This document shows positions 17,449 to 29,142 of a DNA stretch of 64,000 bases, in pieces (the first letter of the stretch is position 1; each line of letters starts with the position of its first letter). The position numbers and the translations under genes are program-made. The stretch comes from Nitrosomonas sp. (GTDB lineage: Bacteria; Pseudomonadota; Gammaproteobacteria; Burkholderiales; Nitrosomonadaceae). The DNA is taken from positions 806,001 to 870,000 of the forward strand of contig JADJLM010000001.1 of NCBI GenBank assembly GCA_016710135.1, read 5' to 3'. Below the pieces are notes generated by a model. It was not told the DNA's origin, made no database searches, and saw nothing but the letters and a program-made list of their open reading frames with translations.

Positions 17449-18800
17449 TTAGAGTAATTTTGCAATAAAGGCTTTTTCGACATTCCCGGTTAATGGGATA
17501 CGAACGCGATGGCCACTACCTGGAGCAACATTGATGGTTTTTCCATTATGATCTTGCATATAGTCAAGCTCAATAATACGATTTCCCGATGGATGAATAA
17601 TTTCTAGTCGGTCACCAATACCAAAACGATTTTTTACAAGAATCTCAACCATTCCCTTGGATTCATCGGCAGTAGTAATATCCCCGACATATTGGCTCTG
17701 ATTTGATTCGGAATGACCGCGTAGGTAATTTTGAGTGTCTTGACTTGCATGGCGTTGATAGAAGCCAGCGGTATACCCACGATTTGCCAGATTTTCGAGT
17801 TGACCAAGCAAAGTGTGATCAAAAGGGCGTTTTGCGACGGCATCGTTAATGGCTTTTCGATATATTTGTGCTGTCCGTGCAACATAATAGGCTGATTTAG
17901 TACGGCCCTCTATTTTGAATGAATCAATTCCAATATGAATGAGTTGCTCAATATGCTCAACTGCGCGTAGATCTTTTGAGTTCATGATATAAGTTCCATG
18001 CTCATCTTCTAGGATAGGCATCAGTTGACCAGGTCTTTCTTTTCTTCGATCAAGTAAACATGATCAGCCGCAGGGTGGCGCATCGGCAAGGAGTCATCAA
18101 GTGCGGGCTGAGAAATGGCTTGATTAAAGTCGAAGTCAATTTTTTGAAGTGTTTGGATATCGCCCTCTGGGTTTTCTTGAGCAGGTTTGACTTTATAGTC
18201 CCATCGACAAGAATTAGTGCAAGTCCCTTGGTTGGGGTCACGGTGGTTAAAATATCCAGATAATAAGCATCTTCCGGAGTAGGCAATGCATAATGCGCCA
18301 TGAACGAATACCTCAAGTTCAATGTCAGGACATAGCTGCCGGATTTCAGTTATTTCTTCCAGAGAGAGTTCGCGTGATAGGATAATACGAACGAGACCAA
18401 TTTTTTGCCAAAATTTAACGGCAGCATAATTTACCGTATTGGCTTGCACTGAGAGATGAATAGGAATTTCAGGCCACTTTTCTCGTACCATCATGATTAG
18501 TCCTGGATCAGCCATGATCAGCGCATCTGGTTTTAAATCAATGACAGGCTCCATATCCGCCATATAGGTTTTAACTTTACGGTTATGGGGCATGAGGTTA
18601 CTCGCGACAAAAAATTTCTTGTTGAGTTGATGTGCTTCGATAATTCCAGTACGAAGTTGCTCAAGTGAGAATTCATTATTGCGAGCTCGTAATGAGTAGC
18701 GCGGTTGACCTGCATAAACTGCGTCAGCCCCAAAAGCGTAGGCAGTTCGCATTTTCTCTAAGGAGCCCGCTGGGAGTAATAACTCTGGCAAAGTTTGCAT
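17449..18800 (-). CDS. trhP: U32-family protein TrhP/YegQ (one apparent frameshift)
   Basis: U32 peptidase-like protein of the YegQ group, needed for prephenate-dependent 5-hydroxyuridine formation in tRNA in E. coli. N-terminal LLLPAGSLEKMRTAYAFGAD and GADAVYAG, the Cys cluster in GRCLLSGYFNHRDPNQGTCTNSCRW, and EDEHGTYIMNSKDLR match the family. The frame breaks at a four-base run (18040-18043). Adding one A on the coding strand joins the two halves through EERPGQLMPI-type sequence and gives 450 residues, the normal size. It is divergent from dnaE with only 59 bp between the starts. Confidence 0.88.
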
Positions 18801-18859
18801 GATGTAAAATGACCAATATTGGCTTGGATAATTAATTAATCAATGTAAATTGTAGCACT

Positions 18860-21800
18860 ATGCCTATAAATCCTGCTTTTATTCACTTACGACTGCACAG
18901 CGAATATTCGATAACAGACAGTATTATTCGGATCGATGAGGCATTAGCAAAGGCAGCTCAAGAGCAAATGCCAGCTTTAGCGCTTACTGATTTGAGTAAT
19001 TTGTTTGGACTCGTTAAATTTTATCAAAGTGCAGAAAAAATAGGGATAAAACCAATCATCGGCTGTGATGTCTGGGTTAGTAATGAAGCCGATCGCAATA
19101 GCCCTTTCCGAATTTTACTACTATGTCAGACCCTCTCCGGTTATTTATTACTATGTCGTCTGTTGTCGCGCGCCTATCGTGAGAACTTATTCCGAGGTAG
19201 GGCAGAGTTAAAGAAAGCATGGTTTCATCCTTCTGTTGAGGGAACTGGGGGTTGATTGCAATATCTGGCGCGCATTTGGGTGAAGTCGGTCAATCGTTAA
19301 TGCAAAATAACCTACAGCAAGCAGAAACGATCAGTAGCGAATGGTCTGGGTTGTTTCTAATCGATTTTATCTTGAGATTCAACGAAATGGGCGGGTTGAC
19401 GAAGAACGGTTTATTCGAAATTCGAGGTTACTTGCTTCTCAATTAAAAATCCCGATCGTAGCAACTCACGCCATTCAATTTCTAGATGCGAAAGATTATA
19501 AAGCGCATGAAGCCAGAGTTTGTATTGCGGAAGGCTATGTGTTAGCCGATCGGCGGCGCCCTCGTGTATTTACTGATCAGCAATATTTTAAGACACAAAG
19601 CGAAATGCAAGCCTTGTTTGCGGATATTCCGGAAGCGCTGGCCAATAGTGTCGAAATTGCGAAACGATGTAATTTGCAGCTTGAACTGGGTATTAATCGA
19701 TTACCGTTATTTCCGGTACCTGACACCATCAGCATTGAAGCGTATCTACGCAATCAGGCACTATCAGGTTTAAAGCAGCGCTTGCAAGGTTTACCAGAAA
19801 ATGAATTCAACGATAAATTATCAATCTATCAAACAAGATTGAATTTTGAAGTGGATACCATCATTCAGATGGGATTTGCTGGTTATTTTCTTATTGTTGC
19901 GGATTTTATTAATTGGGCAAAGCAAAACAATATTCCTGTTGGCCCTGGTCGGGGATCGGGGGCAGGTTCATTGGTGGCTTACTCGTTAGGGGTTACTGAT
20001 CTAGATCCTCTTCGATATGATTTGCTGTTTGAACGCTTTTTAAATCCGGAACGTATTTCGATGCCTGATTTTGATATTGATTTTTGCCAAGATCGTCGTG
20101 AAAGAGTTATTGAATATGTGAAAAAACGATATGGTATAGAAAGCGTTTCCCAAATTTTGACATTTGGGACGATGGCTGCAAAAGCAGTGATACGCGATGT
20201 TGGGCGTGTTCTAGATTTACCTTTCAATTTTGTTGATCAACTTGCAAAATTAATTCCCTTCGAATTAGGGATGACATTAAAGAAAGCATGCGCTATTGAA
20301 CCTCAGCTTGAGATGCGCGCACGAGAAGAAGAGGATGTAAGGAATTTATTAGAGCTAGCTGAGAGTCTTGAAGGTATTACGCGCAACGTGGGCATGCACG
20401 CTGGTGGCGTGCTGATTGCCCCTGGGAAAATTACTGATTATTGCCCAATTTATTGTGCGGAAGCGAGTGAATCTGTGGTAAGTCAGTTTGATAAAGATGA
20501 TGTTGAAAAAATTGGACTCGTTAAGTTTGATTTTCTGGGTTTAAAACACTGACAATTCTTGATCAAGCAATCAGTGACATCAATCAGCAACGGCTCCATG
20601 ATATTAAATATCAAACCGAGCCTGAATCAACCGGCGGCATCTCTTTGAGTCAAATTGCTTTGGAAGATCCTGAAACCTATGCTTTATTAAGAAAAGGCAA
20701 TGCGGTGGGGATTTTTCAATTTGAATCGCGAGGCATGAAAGATTTATTGCAAAAAGCCAGACCCGATCGATTTGAAGATCTAATTGCCTTAGTCGCACTT
20801 TATAGGCCAGGTCCTATGGATTTGATTCCTGATTTTATAGAGCGTAAGCATGGGATTCAACGTGTCGAATATTTGGATCCAAGACTTGAGCCCATATTAG
20901 GACCAACCTATGGTGTGATGATTTATCAAGAACAAGTGATGCAGATTGCGCAAGTCATTGGTGGTTATAGTTTGGGTGGAGCCGACTTGTTGCGCCGCGC
21001 CATGGGTAAGAAAAAAGTTGAGGAAATGGCTCAGCAGCGTGATATTTTTGTTGGAGGCGCAATCAAAAATGGGTTGACTGAACAGAACGCCATTAAGCTA
21101 TTCGATCTCATGGAGAAATTTGCGGGATACGGATTCAATAAGTCCCATGCGGCGGCTTATGCATTAATTGCGTTCCAGACCGCTTATCTCAAAGCGCATT
21201 ATCCAGCGGCTTTTCTAGCTGCCTGTTTGTCTGCGGAAATGAATGATACGGACAAGATTAATGATTTCTATGAGGATTGCAAAGTAAATGGAATTAACGT
21301 TTTACCGCCAGATATCAATTTCTCGATGTATCGGTTTGTACCCACCGATGCAAAAACAATTCGCTATGGATTAGGCGCTGTTAAAGGCACAGGGGAAAAC
21401 GCGATTACAGCTATTGTGCAAGCGCGTGAACGGGGTGGTTTGTTTACTGATCTCTTTGATTTTTGTAAGCGCGTAGACCGCCGGGTTGTGAATCGGCGTA
21501 GCATCGAATCCTTAATCCGAGTCGGTGCTTTTGATGGTATTCAGTTAAATCGTGCAATACTATTTGCATCGGTTGGCAGTGCAATGGAATTCGCTGAGCA
21601 ATCGAGCTTATCAACGCAGCAAGTTAATTTATTCAGTGAAACAGAAGTTACCGCTCAGTTGCCTACGTTGCTCGAACATGTAGCTTGGTCTGAAAAAGCA
21701 AAGTTACAAAATGAGAAATTGGGTCTTGGGTTTTATTTTAGTGGTCACCCCTTTACTTCTTATCTAAAAGAACTTAATCAATTTATCACGACGCGTTTAG

Positions 21801-22363
21801 ATAAACTTCGTCCTCAGCGTGAATCACAATTGATTGCTGGTATGATTCATGCGGTCCGGACGCAAATGACTAAGCGAGGAAAAATGGCCATTGTTACACT
21901 GGATGATGGCCGAGCGCGAGTCGATATCGTGATTTATAATGAACTACTAAGTGAGCATAGTGGCTGGCTGAAGGAAGATCAATTATTAGTTGCTAAAGCA
22001 GTTATCGGTAATAGTATGAATGATCCTAACGAACTTAGAATTACTGCAGAAAAATTATATGATCTTACTAGTGCACGGTCTCAATACGCTAATAAGATTC
22101 GATTCACGATTAATCAGTCAATGATTGATTGTAAACTGGTTGTTCCTAAGTTGAAGGAATTGATTATTACTAATTTGTCTGTTGCTAAAGGTAATCTTGT
22201 TGAAGCACAGTTAGTGCGGTGCCCTGTGACGGTTCTTTATCAAAATCAGCAAGCAAAGTGTGAAATTGAATTAGGTGATACATGGCACGTTTTATTAAGT
22301 GATTTTTTTATTGAATCAGTTTCTCAGCTATTTGAATCTGAGAATGTAGAGATCCTGTATTAA
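18860..22363 (+). CDS. dnaE: DNA polymerase III alpha subunit (three apparent frameshifts)
   Basis: Replicative polymerase, an essential gene. The PHP domain begins FIHLRLHSEYSITDS. Family C polymerase motifs GPGRGSGAGSLVAY, PDFDIDFCQDRR and GIMMYQEQ-like VMIYQEQVMQIAQ are present, and the C-terminal OB-fold region starts near IAGMIHAVRTQ. The frame is interrupted at 19247-19251 (G run), 19354-19356 (T run) and 20543-20546 (A run). Adding one base at each restores 1168 residues with family sequence across every joint (for example GLKTLTILDQAI). Because the gene is essential, these are most simply sequencing errors. The stop codon lies within the TTAA target of the following IS5 copy, so the insertion leaves the protein intact. 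Confidence 0.93.
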
Positions 22364-23553
22364 GGAAGCTCTGATTAAGTCACTTATTTCAGTTTTAGTG
22401 ACAAAGCTATCGTCAAAGTAGTTAATATTGACATTATTGTACGACTGATAGCTGCAATTTTTAGCAGATTGCATACTATTCTGTCCCCTGATGCTAATTT
22501 TCAGGGGTATTGGACGGAATTATCCCGTGGTTGGCTCCACACCTTACGGACATGGTAAAGATTAGCCAAGGCAAACAACAGATAAAGCTGTTGTGCATTC
22601 TTGAACAATCCTCGGTAACGGGTTTTGGTATAACCAAATTGTCTTTTGACAATACGAAACGGATGCTCCACCTTTGCGCGGAGTGAGGCCAGCATGCGAT
22701 TGAGTACGGCATGTTCTGCGGGCAATTCCTCACCGCGCTTGCGCTTGAATGGCATACCCCAGACTGGCTCTTCCGGCTGTCGTTGTGCTTCCAGATTGCG
22801 ATCATTACGAGTATAAGCCCGATCACCCAATACAATCGCCTCTTCGCCATGTATCAGTGCATCAATCATGTTGCCATCGGCCACTTTGGCCGTGGTAATT
22901 TCCAGGCTATGCACCAGACCGGAATCGGCATCTACGCCTATGTGTGCTTTTAATCCAAAGTAATAGTTGTTGCCCTTCTTAGTCGAACTCATCTCGCCAT
23001 CACGTTTGCGTTGCCGGTTCTTGGTCGATGGTGGGGCCGCTATCAGCGTGGCGTCAACTATCGTACCTTGACGCAGCAATAATCCCTGCTGGGCCAACTG
23101 AGCAGTTGTTTCTGCAAACAGGCTTTGTGCCAAGTGATGCTTCTCCAGCAGGTGACGAAATTTGAGGATCGTCGTTTCATCAGGCATGGCATCTTCTCCT
23201 GCATCCAGGCCTGCAAATTCACGCAGCATCGGCACATCATGTAACGCTTCTTCCATGCCCGGATCTGAATAACCAAACCATTGTTGCATCATATGAATTC
23301 GCAGCATCGCTTCCAGCTCAAATGGCTTGCGTCCTAATCCTGCTACCGGATAGTGCGGCGCGATCCGATTTGTCCACTCTGCCCAAGAAATCACTTGCTC
23401 CATTTCTTCGAGAAACTTTTGTCGGCGAGTTACTTTTGGTTTCTTGATAAATAATGGAATCGACAAGCCTAATTGTTTCATCAATGCGCCCCCTTGCAAT
23501 GGTTACAATCTACCGAATATTCTACAAGTTCTTGAGACTTATTCAGAGTTTCC
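22364..23553 (-). mobile_element. IS5-family insertion sequence, copy B
   Basis: A 1190-bp element, inverted relative to copy A, with the same terminal repeats and TTAA duplications at 22360-22363 and 23554-23557. It lies exactly between the dnaE stop codon and the 3' end of sucB, so it disrupts neither. Confidence 0.93.
22501..23481 (-). CDS. IS5-family transposase, copy B (intact)
   Basis: A 326-residue DDE transposase starting at an ATG preceded by a G-rich ribosome site. Catalytic positions are visible in TIVDATLIAA, LGDRAYT and RAKVEHPFR. It has the typical C-terminal NAQQLYLLFALANLY. It differs from copy A at a few residues (for example LLLRQ against LLPRQ). It could mobilise both copies. 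Confidence 0.92.
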   Translation of the reverse strand: MKQLGLSIPLFIKKPKVTRRQKFLEEMEQVISWAEWTNRIAPHYPVAGLGRKPFELEAMLRIHMMQQWFGYSDPGMEEALHDVPMLREFAGLDAGEDAMPDETTILKFRHLLEKHHLAQSLFAETTAQLAQQGLLLRQGTIVDATLIAAPPSTKNRQRKRDGEMSSTKKGNNYYFGLKAHIGVDADSGLVHSLEITTAKVADGNMIDALIHGEEAIVLGDRAYTRNDRNLEAQRQPEEPVWGMPFKRKRGEELPAEHAVLNRMLASLRAKVEHPFRIVKRQFGYTKTRYRGLFKNAQQLYLLFALANLYHVRKVWSQPRDNSVQYP

Positions 23554-23582
23554 TTAAGGAGAGCTCACTATTTATTATAAGT

Positions 23583-24824
23583 TTAAGATTCGAATAAGGG
23601 GCTCATCGGATATTCTAAGGCTTCTTTAATCGTTACGAGCGAGAGAACGGCTTCTCGACCATCAATAATGCGATGATCATAGGAAAGCGCAAGATAATTC
23701 ATAGGCCGAATCACAATCTGACCATTTTCAACGACAGGGCGCTCCTTGGTGGCATGAATTCCTAAAATAGCACTTTGAGGGGGATTTATGATTGGAGTGG
23801 ATAACATTGATCCAAAAACACCGCCATTGGTAATAGAAAATGTTCCTCCGGATAATTCATCAATAGTGAGCTTACCGTTCTGAGCGCGAGTGACAAAGTC
23901 GGTAATTTGTTTTTCAATTTCTGCTTGTGTTAGTTGATCCGCATTCCTAAGAATTGGAACAACGAGTCCGCGTGGACTGGCAACAGCAATTCCAATATCG
24001 TAATAGTGATGGTAGATGATGTCATTTTCATCGACCGAAGCATTAATGACCGGGAATTTTTTTAGTGCAGCAACAACTGCTTTAACAAAGAAAGACATGA
24101 AACCTAATTTGACACCATGTTCTTTCTCAAACTTATCTTTATATCGCGTGCGCAGATCAATCACAGCTTGCATATTGACTTCATTAAAAGTAGTCAGAAT
24201 AGCGGCTGTTGATTGAGATTGTACGAGTCGTTCTGCAATCCGCATTCTGAGACGAGTCATTGGAACACGTTGCTCAAGCTTTTCATCATGACTAACTAAC
24301 TGCATTAAATTAGCTGCTTTAGTTAGCGTACTGTCGGGGATAGAGGTAATATCAGAAGCCTGAGGTTTGTTTTTAAGATGATTGGCAATATCTTCTTTAG
24401 TAATGCGACCATCTCGACCCGTCCCCATAATTAGATTGATTTCATCTTGCTTTAGCTGCTGTTCCTCTGCTATTTTTTTAGCAGCCGGCATGAGTATTTT
24501 GGTTACTGGACGCTCAGCTTCTGGTATAGGCTCAACAGCGCTTGGGTTTAACGATAAGTTGGAATCGTTGGAGGTCGTGGAGGTTATTTCTGTTTCAATC
24601 TTGGCAATAATTTCGTCACTTTTGACAGTTGCGCCATCATTTTTGAGTATTTCAATTAACATACCATCATGCGTTGCGGGTAGTTCGAGTACAACTTTGT
24701 CAGTTTCAATATCGATTAAATTTTCACCACGAACTACTTTCTCACCTTGTTTCTTATGCCAAGAAATCAAAGTAGCTTCAGCGACTGATTCGGATAATTG
24801 GGGAACTTTGACTTCAATAAGCAT
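23583..24824 (-). CDS. sucB: Dihydrolipoyl succinyltransferase (E2 of 2-oxoglutarate dehydrogenase)
   Basis: E2 core of the 2-oxoglutarate dehydrogenase complex. The lipoyl domain includes IDIETDKVVLELPA with the lipoylated Lys. The E3-binding domain includes PAAKKIAEEQQL and GTGRDGRITKEDI. The catalytic domain ends with YDHRIIDGREAVLSLV. I take the ATG at 24824 (MLIEVKVPQLSESVAEA, 413 residues); an upstream in-frame start would overlap sucA. It follows sucA by 13 bp. The lpd gene that often follows is absent; instead there is a 26-bp gap to the IS5 duplication and then dnaE. Confidence 0.95.
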   Translation of the reverse strand: MLIEVKVPQLSESVAEATLISWHKKQGEKVVRGENLIDIETDKVVLELPATHDGMLIEILKNDGATVKSDEIIAKIETEITSTTSNDSNLSLNPSAVEPIPEAERPVTKILMPAAKKIAEEQQLKQDEINLIMGTGRDGRITKEDIANHLKNKPQASDITSIPDSTLTKAANLMQLVSHDEKLEQRVPMTRLRMRIAERLVQSQSTAAILTTFNEVNMQAVIDLRTRYKDKFEKEHGVKLGFMSFFVKAVVAALKKFPVINASVDENDIIYHHYYDIGIAVASPRGLVVPILRNADQLTQAEIEKQITDFVTRAQNGKLTIDELSGGTFSITNGGVFGSMLSTPIINPPQSAILGIHATKERPVVENGQIVIRPMNYLALSYDHRIIDGREAVLSLVTIKEALEYPMSPLFES

Positions 24825-24837
24825 ATTATTTTCCTTA

Positions 24838-27705
24838 TTAAATTTTGTCTCTGAAGGCTGCCTCGATAAGCTCATTCTGCCTGAATCGATCCAATGTCAA
24901 ATAACCTACTGATGGGGAAGCTGAGGATGGGCGTAACGCATAGCCAAGTTTTTGATCGGGGCGCTTGTGTCGAATAATATAATGTTGAATCCGATGCCAG
25001 GCTCCTTGATTTCCAGGCTCTTCTTGACACCAAATAATTTCCTTCGCTTGCTCATAGCGGTCGATTTCATGTTGAAAATCTTCGTGTGGAAATGGATAAA
25101 GTTGCTCTACACGAATTAGTACCATATCGGTGATGGCCATTTTTCTCCGATATGCGAGTAGCTCATAATAAATTTTTCCACTACAGAATATGACTCGTCT
25201 AACTTGATTCGGTGTAATTTTATCAGCTTCTGGAATAACCGGTTGAAAATGGCCGTTAGCAAGATCCTCAAGCAAAGAAACAGATTCTTTGTTTCTTAAC
25301 ATACTTTTGGGCATCATGACAATTAATGGTTTTCGCATGGGGCGGATCATCTGTCTTCGAATCAAATGAAATATTTGAGCTGGTGTAGAGGGAATACAGA
25401 CTTGAATATTATACTCAGCACAGAGTTGTAGATAGCGCTCCAATCGTGCTGAAGAATGCTCAGGACCTTGACCTTCATAACCATGGGGCAGTAACATGAC
25501 CAAACCACATAACCGTCCCCATTTGGCTTCTCCTGAGGTAATGAACTGGTCAATAACCACCTGAGCGCCATTTGCGAAATCACCAAATTGAGCCTCCCAA
25601 ATGACTAATTCATTGGGTTGAGCAGATGCATAGCCGTACTCAAATCCTAGTACCGCTTCTTCAGAAAGTATGGAATCAATAACGGTAAAATCAGGTTGAT
25701 TGGGTGCGATGTGTCTCAGTGGAATGTAAGTACCATTTTCCCATTGTTCTTGCTCTCGATTTTGATCATGTAACACGGCATGCCGGTGAAAGAAGGTTCC
25801 GCGCCCGCTATCTTGTCCAGAAATCCGAATTGGAAAATTATCTTTCAAAAGTGTTGCATAGGCTAAATTTTCAGCCATTCCCCAGTCAAGGGATTGACTC
25901 CCTTTACCCATTTCGCGCCGATCAGCCATAATTTTTTCAACACGTGAGTTTAATTTGAAACCTGCGGGAATGTTAGTGAGTCGCTCAGCTATCGCCATTA
26001 AATCATTTATGGGTACAGCAGTAACTACTGATTGGTTCCATTTTCCTGGATTAAGGAAAGGAACCCAATTAACAGCGTGGGGAGATTTATAATCGTAGCG
26101 AATAGTTTTGTTTGGATTAACACCAGCATCCATCGCATCTCGGTATGCCTGAACCATCTCGTCTGCTTCGGTCTCTTTGATAACATCGGAGGCGAGTAAT
26201 TTGTCTGCGTATAATTTTCGTGTGCCAGGGTGTTTATTAATAATCCGGTACATTGAAGGTTGTGTCACCATTGGTTCATCTTGTTCATTGTGACCTTGCT
26301 TACGGAAGCAAACGAGATCAATGATGACATCTTTGTGAAATTGCATGCGAAAATCTAAAGCAATTTCAGTGACCATGACGACAGCTTCAGGGTCATCGCC
26401 ATTCACATGAAAAATTGGTGCTTCAATCATTTTGGCGATATCAGTGCAATAGAGCGTTGAGCGACTATCGCGAGGATCTGATGTCGTAAATCCAATTTGG
26501 TTGTTAATGATGATATGGACCGTTCCTCCTGTACCATAGCCACGAGTCTGTGATAAGTTAAACGTTTCCATCACCACGCCTTGTCCAGCAAAAGCAGCAT
26601 CACCGTGAATTAATACGGGAATAACTAGTTGTCCTTGTTTATCACTTAGTCGATGCTGGCGTGCCCGAACCGAGCCTTCAACAACGGGGTCCACAATTTC
26701 GAGATGAGAAGGGTTGAAAGCTAGCGCTAGATGCACGATACCACCTGGAGTCATGACTGCTGAAGAGAAACCTTGATGGTATTTAACATCCCCTGCCATC
26801 AGTGTTTGAACATGCTTACCTTCAAATTCAAGAAATAAATCTGATGGCATTTTGCCAAGTGTATTGACGAGTACGTTCAATCGACCACGGTGCGCCATAC
26901 CTAAAACAATTTCTTGGATACCTAGCAATCCAGCGTGTTGGGTGAGTTTATCTAATAATGGAATAAGACTTTCGTTGCCTTCGCCTGAGAAACGCTTCTG
27001 ACCGACATAGCGAGTATGCAAGTATTTTTCTAATCCTTCTGCAGCGGTTAAACGTTCTAAAATATGTTTCTTATACTCATTTGTGTAACTGGGTTGTGCA
27101 CAAGCGCCTTCTAGTCGGCTCTGAATCCAACGTTTTTGCTTTAAATCGGTAATGAACATATATTCGGTACCGATCGTATTGCAATAGGTTTGCTGAAGAA
27201 TTTGTAATATGATTCGAAGTGATGCGTGTTCTGGGCCGACTAGTGAACCCGTGTTAAAGATCGTATCTAAATCATTTTCTGTTAATCCATGAAAGGTAAG
27301 GTCAAGCTCTGGAACATCGAGTGGTGGCTGATGATTGAGAGGATCTAGTCTGGCACATCTCACACCTAAGAATCGATACATATTGATCAACTGTAATACT
27401 GAAATTTGCTTACGTTCTTTAGTTTCATCGTAAAGTTGATCAGATGATGGTTGCGTAAGATTTTTACTCTGAATTGGAGCTATCTTGGTAGCTGAGTTAA
27501 CGATTGATTGAATAATCAAGGAGTGGGGCTGATCTTTTGTGCTGATTGCAATGGTTTGCTGAAGATTATCAAAGAAATTGCGCCATTCTAAGGAAACGGA
27601 TTCAGGACTACTTAAGTAGCGTTCGTAGAGATCCTCAACAAAAGGAGCATTGTTACCAAACAGAAATGAACTTTCGATAAATTGTCTCATCATGCACCAA
27701 TCCAT
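24838..27705 (-). CDS. sucA: 2-oxoglutarate dehydrogenase E1 component
   Basis: Thiamine-diphosphate E1 subunit, 955 residues and intact. The N-terminal subunit-binding segment (FGNNAPFVEDLYERYL, EWRNFF) and TPP-domain motifs (GMAHRGRLNVL, HGDAAFAGQGVVMET, NNQIGFTT) are clear. The C-terminal transketolase-like part has SGQDSGRGTFFHRHA and ends QNELIEAAF. It converts 2-oxoglutarate to succinyl groups on SucB. A terminator upstream separates it from gltA, so sucAB probably has its own promoter. Confidence 0.96.
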   Translation of the reverse strand: MDWCMMRQFIESSFLFGNNAPFVEDLYERYLSSPESVSLEWRNFFDNLQQTIAISTKDQPHSLIIQSIVNSATKIAPIQSKNLTQPSSDQLYDETKERKQISVLQLINMYRFLGVRCARLDPLNHQPPLDVPELDLTFHGLTENDLDTIFNTGSLVGPEHASLRIILQILQQTYCNTIGTEYMFITDLKQKRWIQSRLEGACAQPSYTNEYKKHILERLTAAEGLEKYLHTRYVGQKRFSGEGNESLIPLLDKLTQHAGLLGIQEIVLGMAHRGRLNVLVNTLGKMPSDLFLEFEGKHVQTLMAGDVKYHQGFSSAVMTPGGIVHLALAFNPSHLEIVDPVVEGSVRARQHRLSDKQGQLVIPVLIHGDAAFAGQGVVMETFNLSQTRGYGTGGTVHIIINNQIGFTTSDPRDSRSTLYCTDIAKMIEAPIFHVNGDDPEAVVMVTEIALDFRMQFHKDVIIDLVCFRKQGHNEQDEPMVTQPSMYRIINKHPGTRKLYADKLLASDVIKETEADEMVQAYRDAMDAGVNPNKTIRYDYKSPHAVNWVPFLNPGKWNQSVVTAVPINDLMAIAERLTNIPAGFKLNSRVEKIMADRREMGKGSQSLDWGMAENLAYATLLKDNFPIRISGQDSGRGTFFHRHAVLHDQNREQEQWENGTYIPLRHIAPNQPDFTVIDSILSEEAVLGFEYGYASAQPNELVIWEAQFGDFANGAQVVIDQFITSGEAKWGRLCGLVMLLPHGYEGQGPEHSSARLERYLQLCAEYNIQVCIPSTPAQIFHLIRRQMIRPMRKPLIVMMPKSMLRNKESVSLLEDLANGHFQPVIPEADKITPNQVRRVIFCSGKIYYELLAYRRKMAITDMVLIRVEQLYPFPHEDFQHEIDRYEQAKEIIWCQEEPGNQGAWHRIQHYIIRHKRPDQKLGYALRPSSASPSVGYLTLDRFRQNELIEAAFRDKI

Positions 27706-27774
27706 TTAATCCGGCCGAAAATAGTTTTACGCTATTGTGAAGCTATTTTCAAGCTATGTTGAAAACCGATTTGT

Positions 27775-27802
27775 AAAAAAAAACAGCATGTTTAGCATGC
27801 TG
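27775..27802 (-). terminator. Rho-independent terminator downstream of gltA
   Basis: On the minus strand CAGCATG, a 5-nt loop (CTAAA), CATGCTG and then a run of nine T form a textbook terminator. It lies 38 bp after the gltA stop codon and 70 bp before sucA. Confidence 0.85.
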
Positions 27803-27840
27803 ATTCAGATTAATTTTGAGCTATTCTTGTAGTATAAAAG

Positions 27841-29142
27841 TTAGTTATTTATTTTGTCAGTGGGGACATCGCGATGCCCAGTTCCTGTGTAGAGTTGTCG
27901 TGGTCGACCTATTTTTTGATCTGGATCTGCAATCATTTCGTTCCACTGAGCTACCCAACCCACTGTTCGTGCCATTGCAAAGATTGCGGTAAACATCGAT
28001 GTTGGGATACCGAGCGCTCGTTGCACGATGCCAGAATAAAAATCAACATTTGGATAAAGTTTTTTAGCAACAAAATATTCGTCCTCAAGTGCGATTCTTT
28101 CCAACTCCAAAGCGAGTTTAAAAAGACGATTATTATGCAAACCCATTTCATTTAATACTTCATGACACGTCTCGCGCATTAATTTTGCACGCGGGTCAAA
28201 ATTTTTATAGACACGATGACCAAATCCCATCAATCGGAATCCGTCCGTTTTATCCTTTGCGCGTTTAATATATTCATTGATGCGCGAAACATCCCCAATT
28301 TGTTCTAACATATTTAAGCACGCTTCATTTGCACCACCATGAGCGGGTCCCCACAGACAGGCAATCCCTGCTGATATACAGGCAAATGGATTGGCACCAC
28401 TTGAACCGGCGAGTCGAACCGTTGAAGTGGATGCATTTTGCTCATGATCTGCGTGAAGAATCAGTATTCGATCTAAGGCTCTAACAATAACGGGGTTGGG
28501 TTCATATTTTTCTGCTGGTGTCGCAAACATCATGTACAAAAAATTTGCTGCATAGCTTAAGTCGTTGCGTGGATAGATAAAAGGTTGGCCGATATTATAT
28601 TTATAGGCCATTGCTGCAATAGTTGGCAATTTGGCAATCAAACGGAAAGCGGATTGTTCGCGATGTAATGCATCTGAAATATCCATTGCTTCATGGTAGA
28701 AGGCAGATAAAGCACCTACTACACCAACCATAACGGCCATAGGATGGGCATCTCTTCGAAATCCTGTATAGAACCGAACGAGTTGCTCATGCAACATAGT
28801 GTGAGATTTTATGGTGTTCACAAAATGCTGTTTTTGATTATCTGTCGGTAATTCACCAGTCAATAGTAAGTGGCATACCTCCATGAAATCGCAACGTGTT
28901 GCAAGTTGTTCGATTGGATAACCTCGATAAAGTAGTATGCCTTTGTCGCCATCGATAAAGGTGATATTCGATTTGGTACTCGCAGTCGATAGAAAACCGG
29001 GGTCATAAGTGAATAAACCCGATTTAGCATACAATGTCCGAATATCGATGGTATCAGGTCCCATACTACCCGATAAGATGGGAAACTCGATGGGTTCTGT
29101 ATTCTCACCAAGTCGTAAGGTTGCTTTACGTTGTTCAGTCAT
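27841..29142 (-). CDS. gltA: Citrate synthase
   Basis: Type II hexameric citrate synthase of 433 residues. It has the N-terminal LFTYDPGFLSTASTKS and GILLYRGYPIEQLA motifs, the active-site His segments LHADHEQNAS and GPAHGGANEA, and the signature GFGHRVYKNFDPRA with the catalytic Asp region. It condenses acetyl-CoA and oxaloacetate. It lies downstream of sdhE and upstream of its own terminator. Confidence 0.97.
   Translation of the reverse strand: MTEQRKATLRLGENTEPIEFPILSGSMGPDTIDIRTLYAKSGLFTYDPGFLSTASTKSNITFIDGDKGILLYRGYPIEQLATRCDFMEVCHLLLTGELPTDNQKQHFVNTIKSHTMLHEQLVRFYTGFRRDAHPMAVMVGVVGALSAFYHEAMDISDALHREQSAFRLIAKLPTIAAMAYKYNIGQPFIYPRNDLSYAANFLYMMFATPAEKYEPNPVIVRALDRILILHADHEQNASTSTVRLAGSSGANPFACISAGIACLWGPAHGGANEACLNMLEQIGDVSRINEYIKRAKDKTDGFRLMGFGHRVYKNFDPRAKLMRETCHEVLNEMGLHNNRLFKLALELERIALEDEYFVAKKLYPNVDFYSGIVQRALGIPTSMFTAIFAMARTVGWVAQWNEMIADPDQKIGRPRQLYTGTGHRDVPTDKINN

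Noticed and set aside
18860..20570. Programmed frameshifting in dnaE
   Set aside because: Three breaks, all one base short in plain homopolymers, without slippery heptamers plus a downstream structure, and similar breaks in many unrelated genes. Base-call error is simpler.
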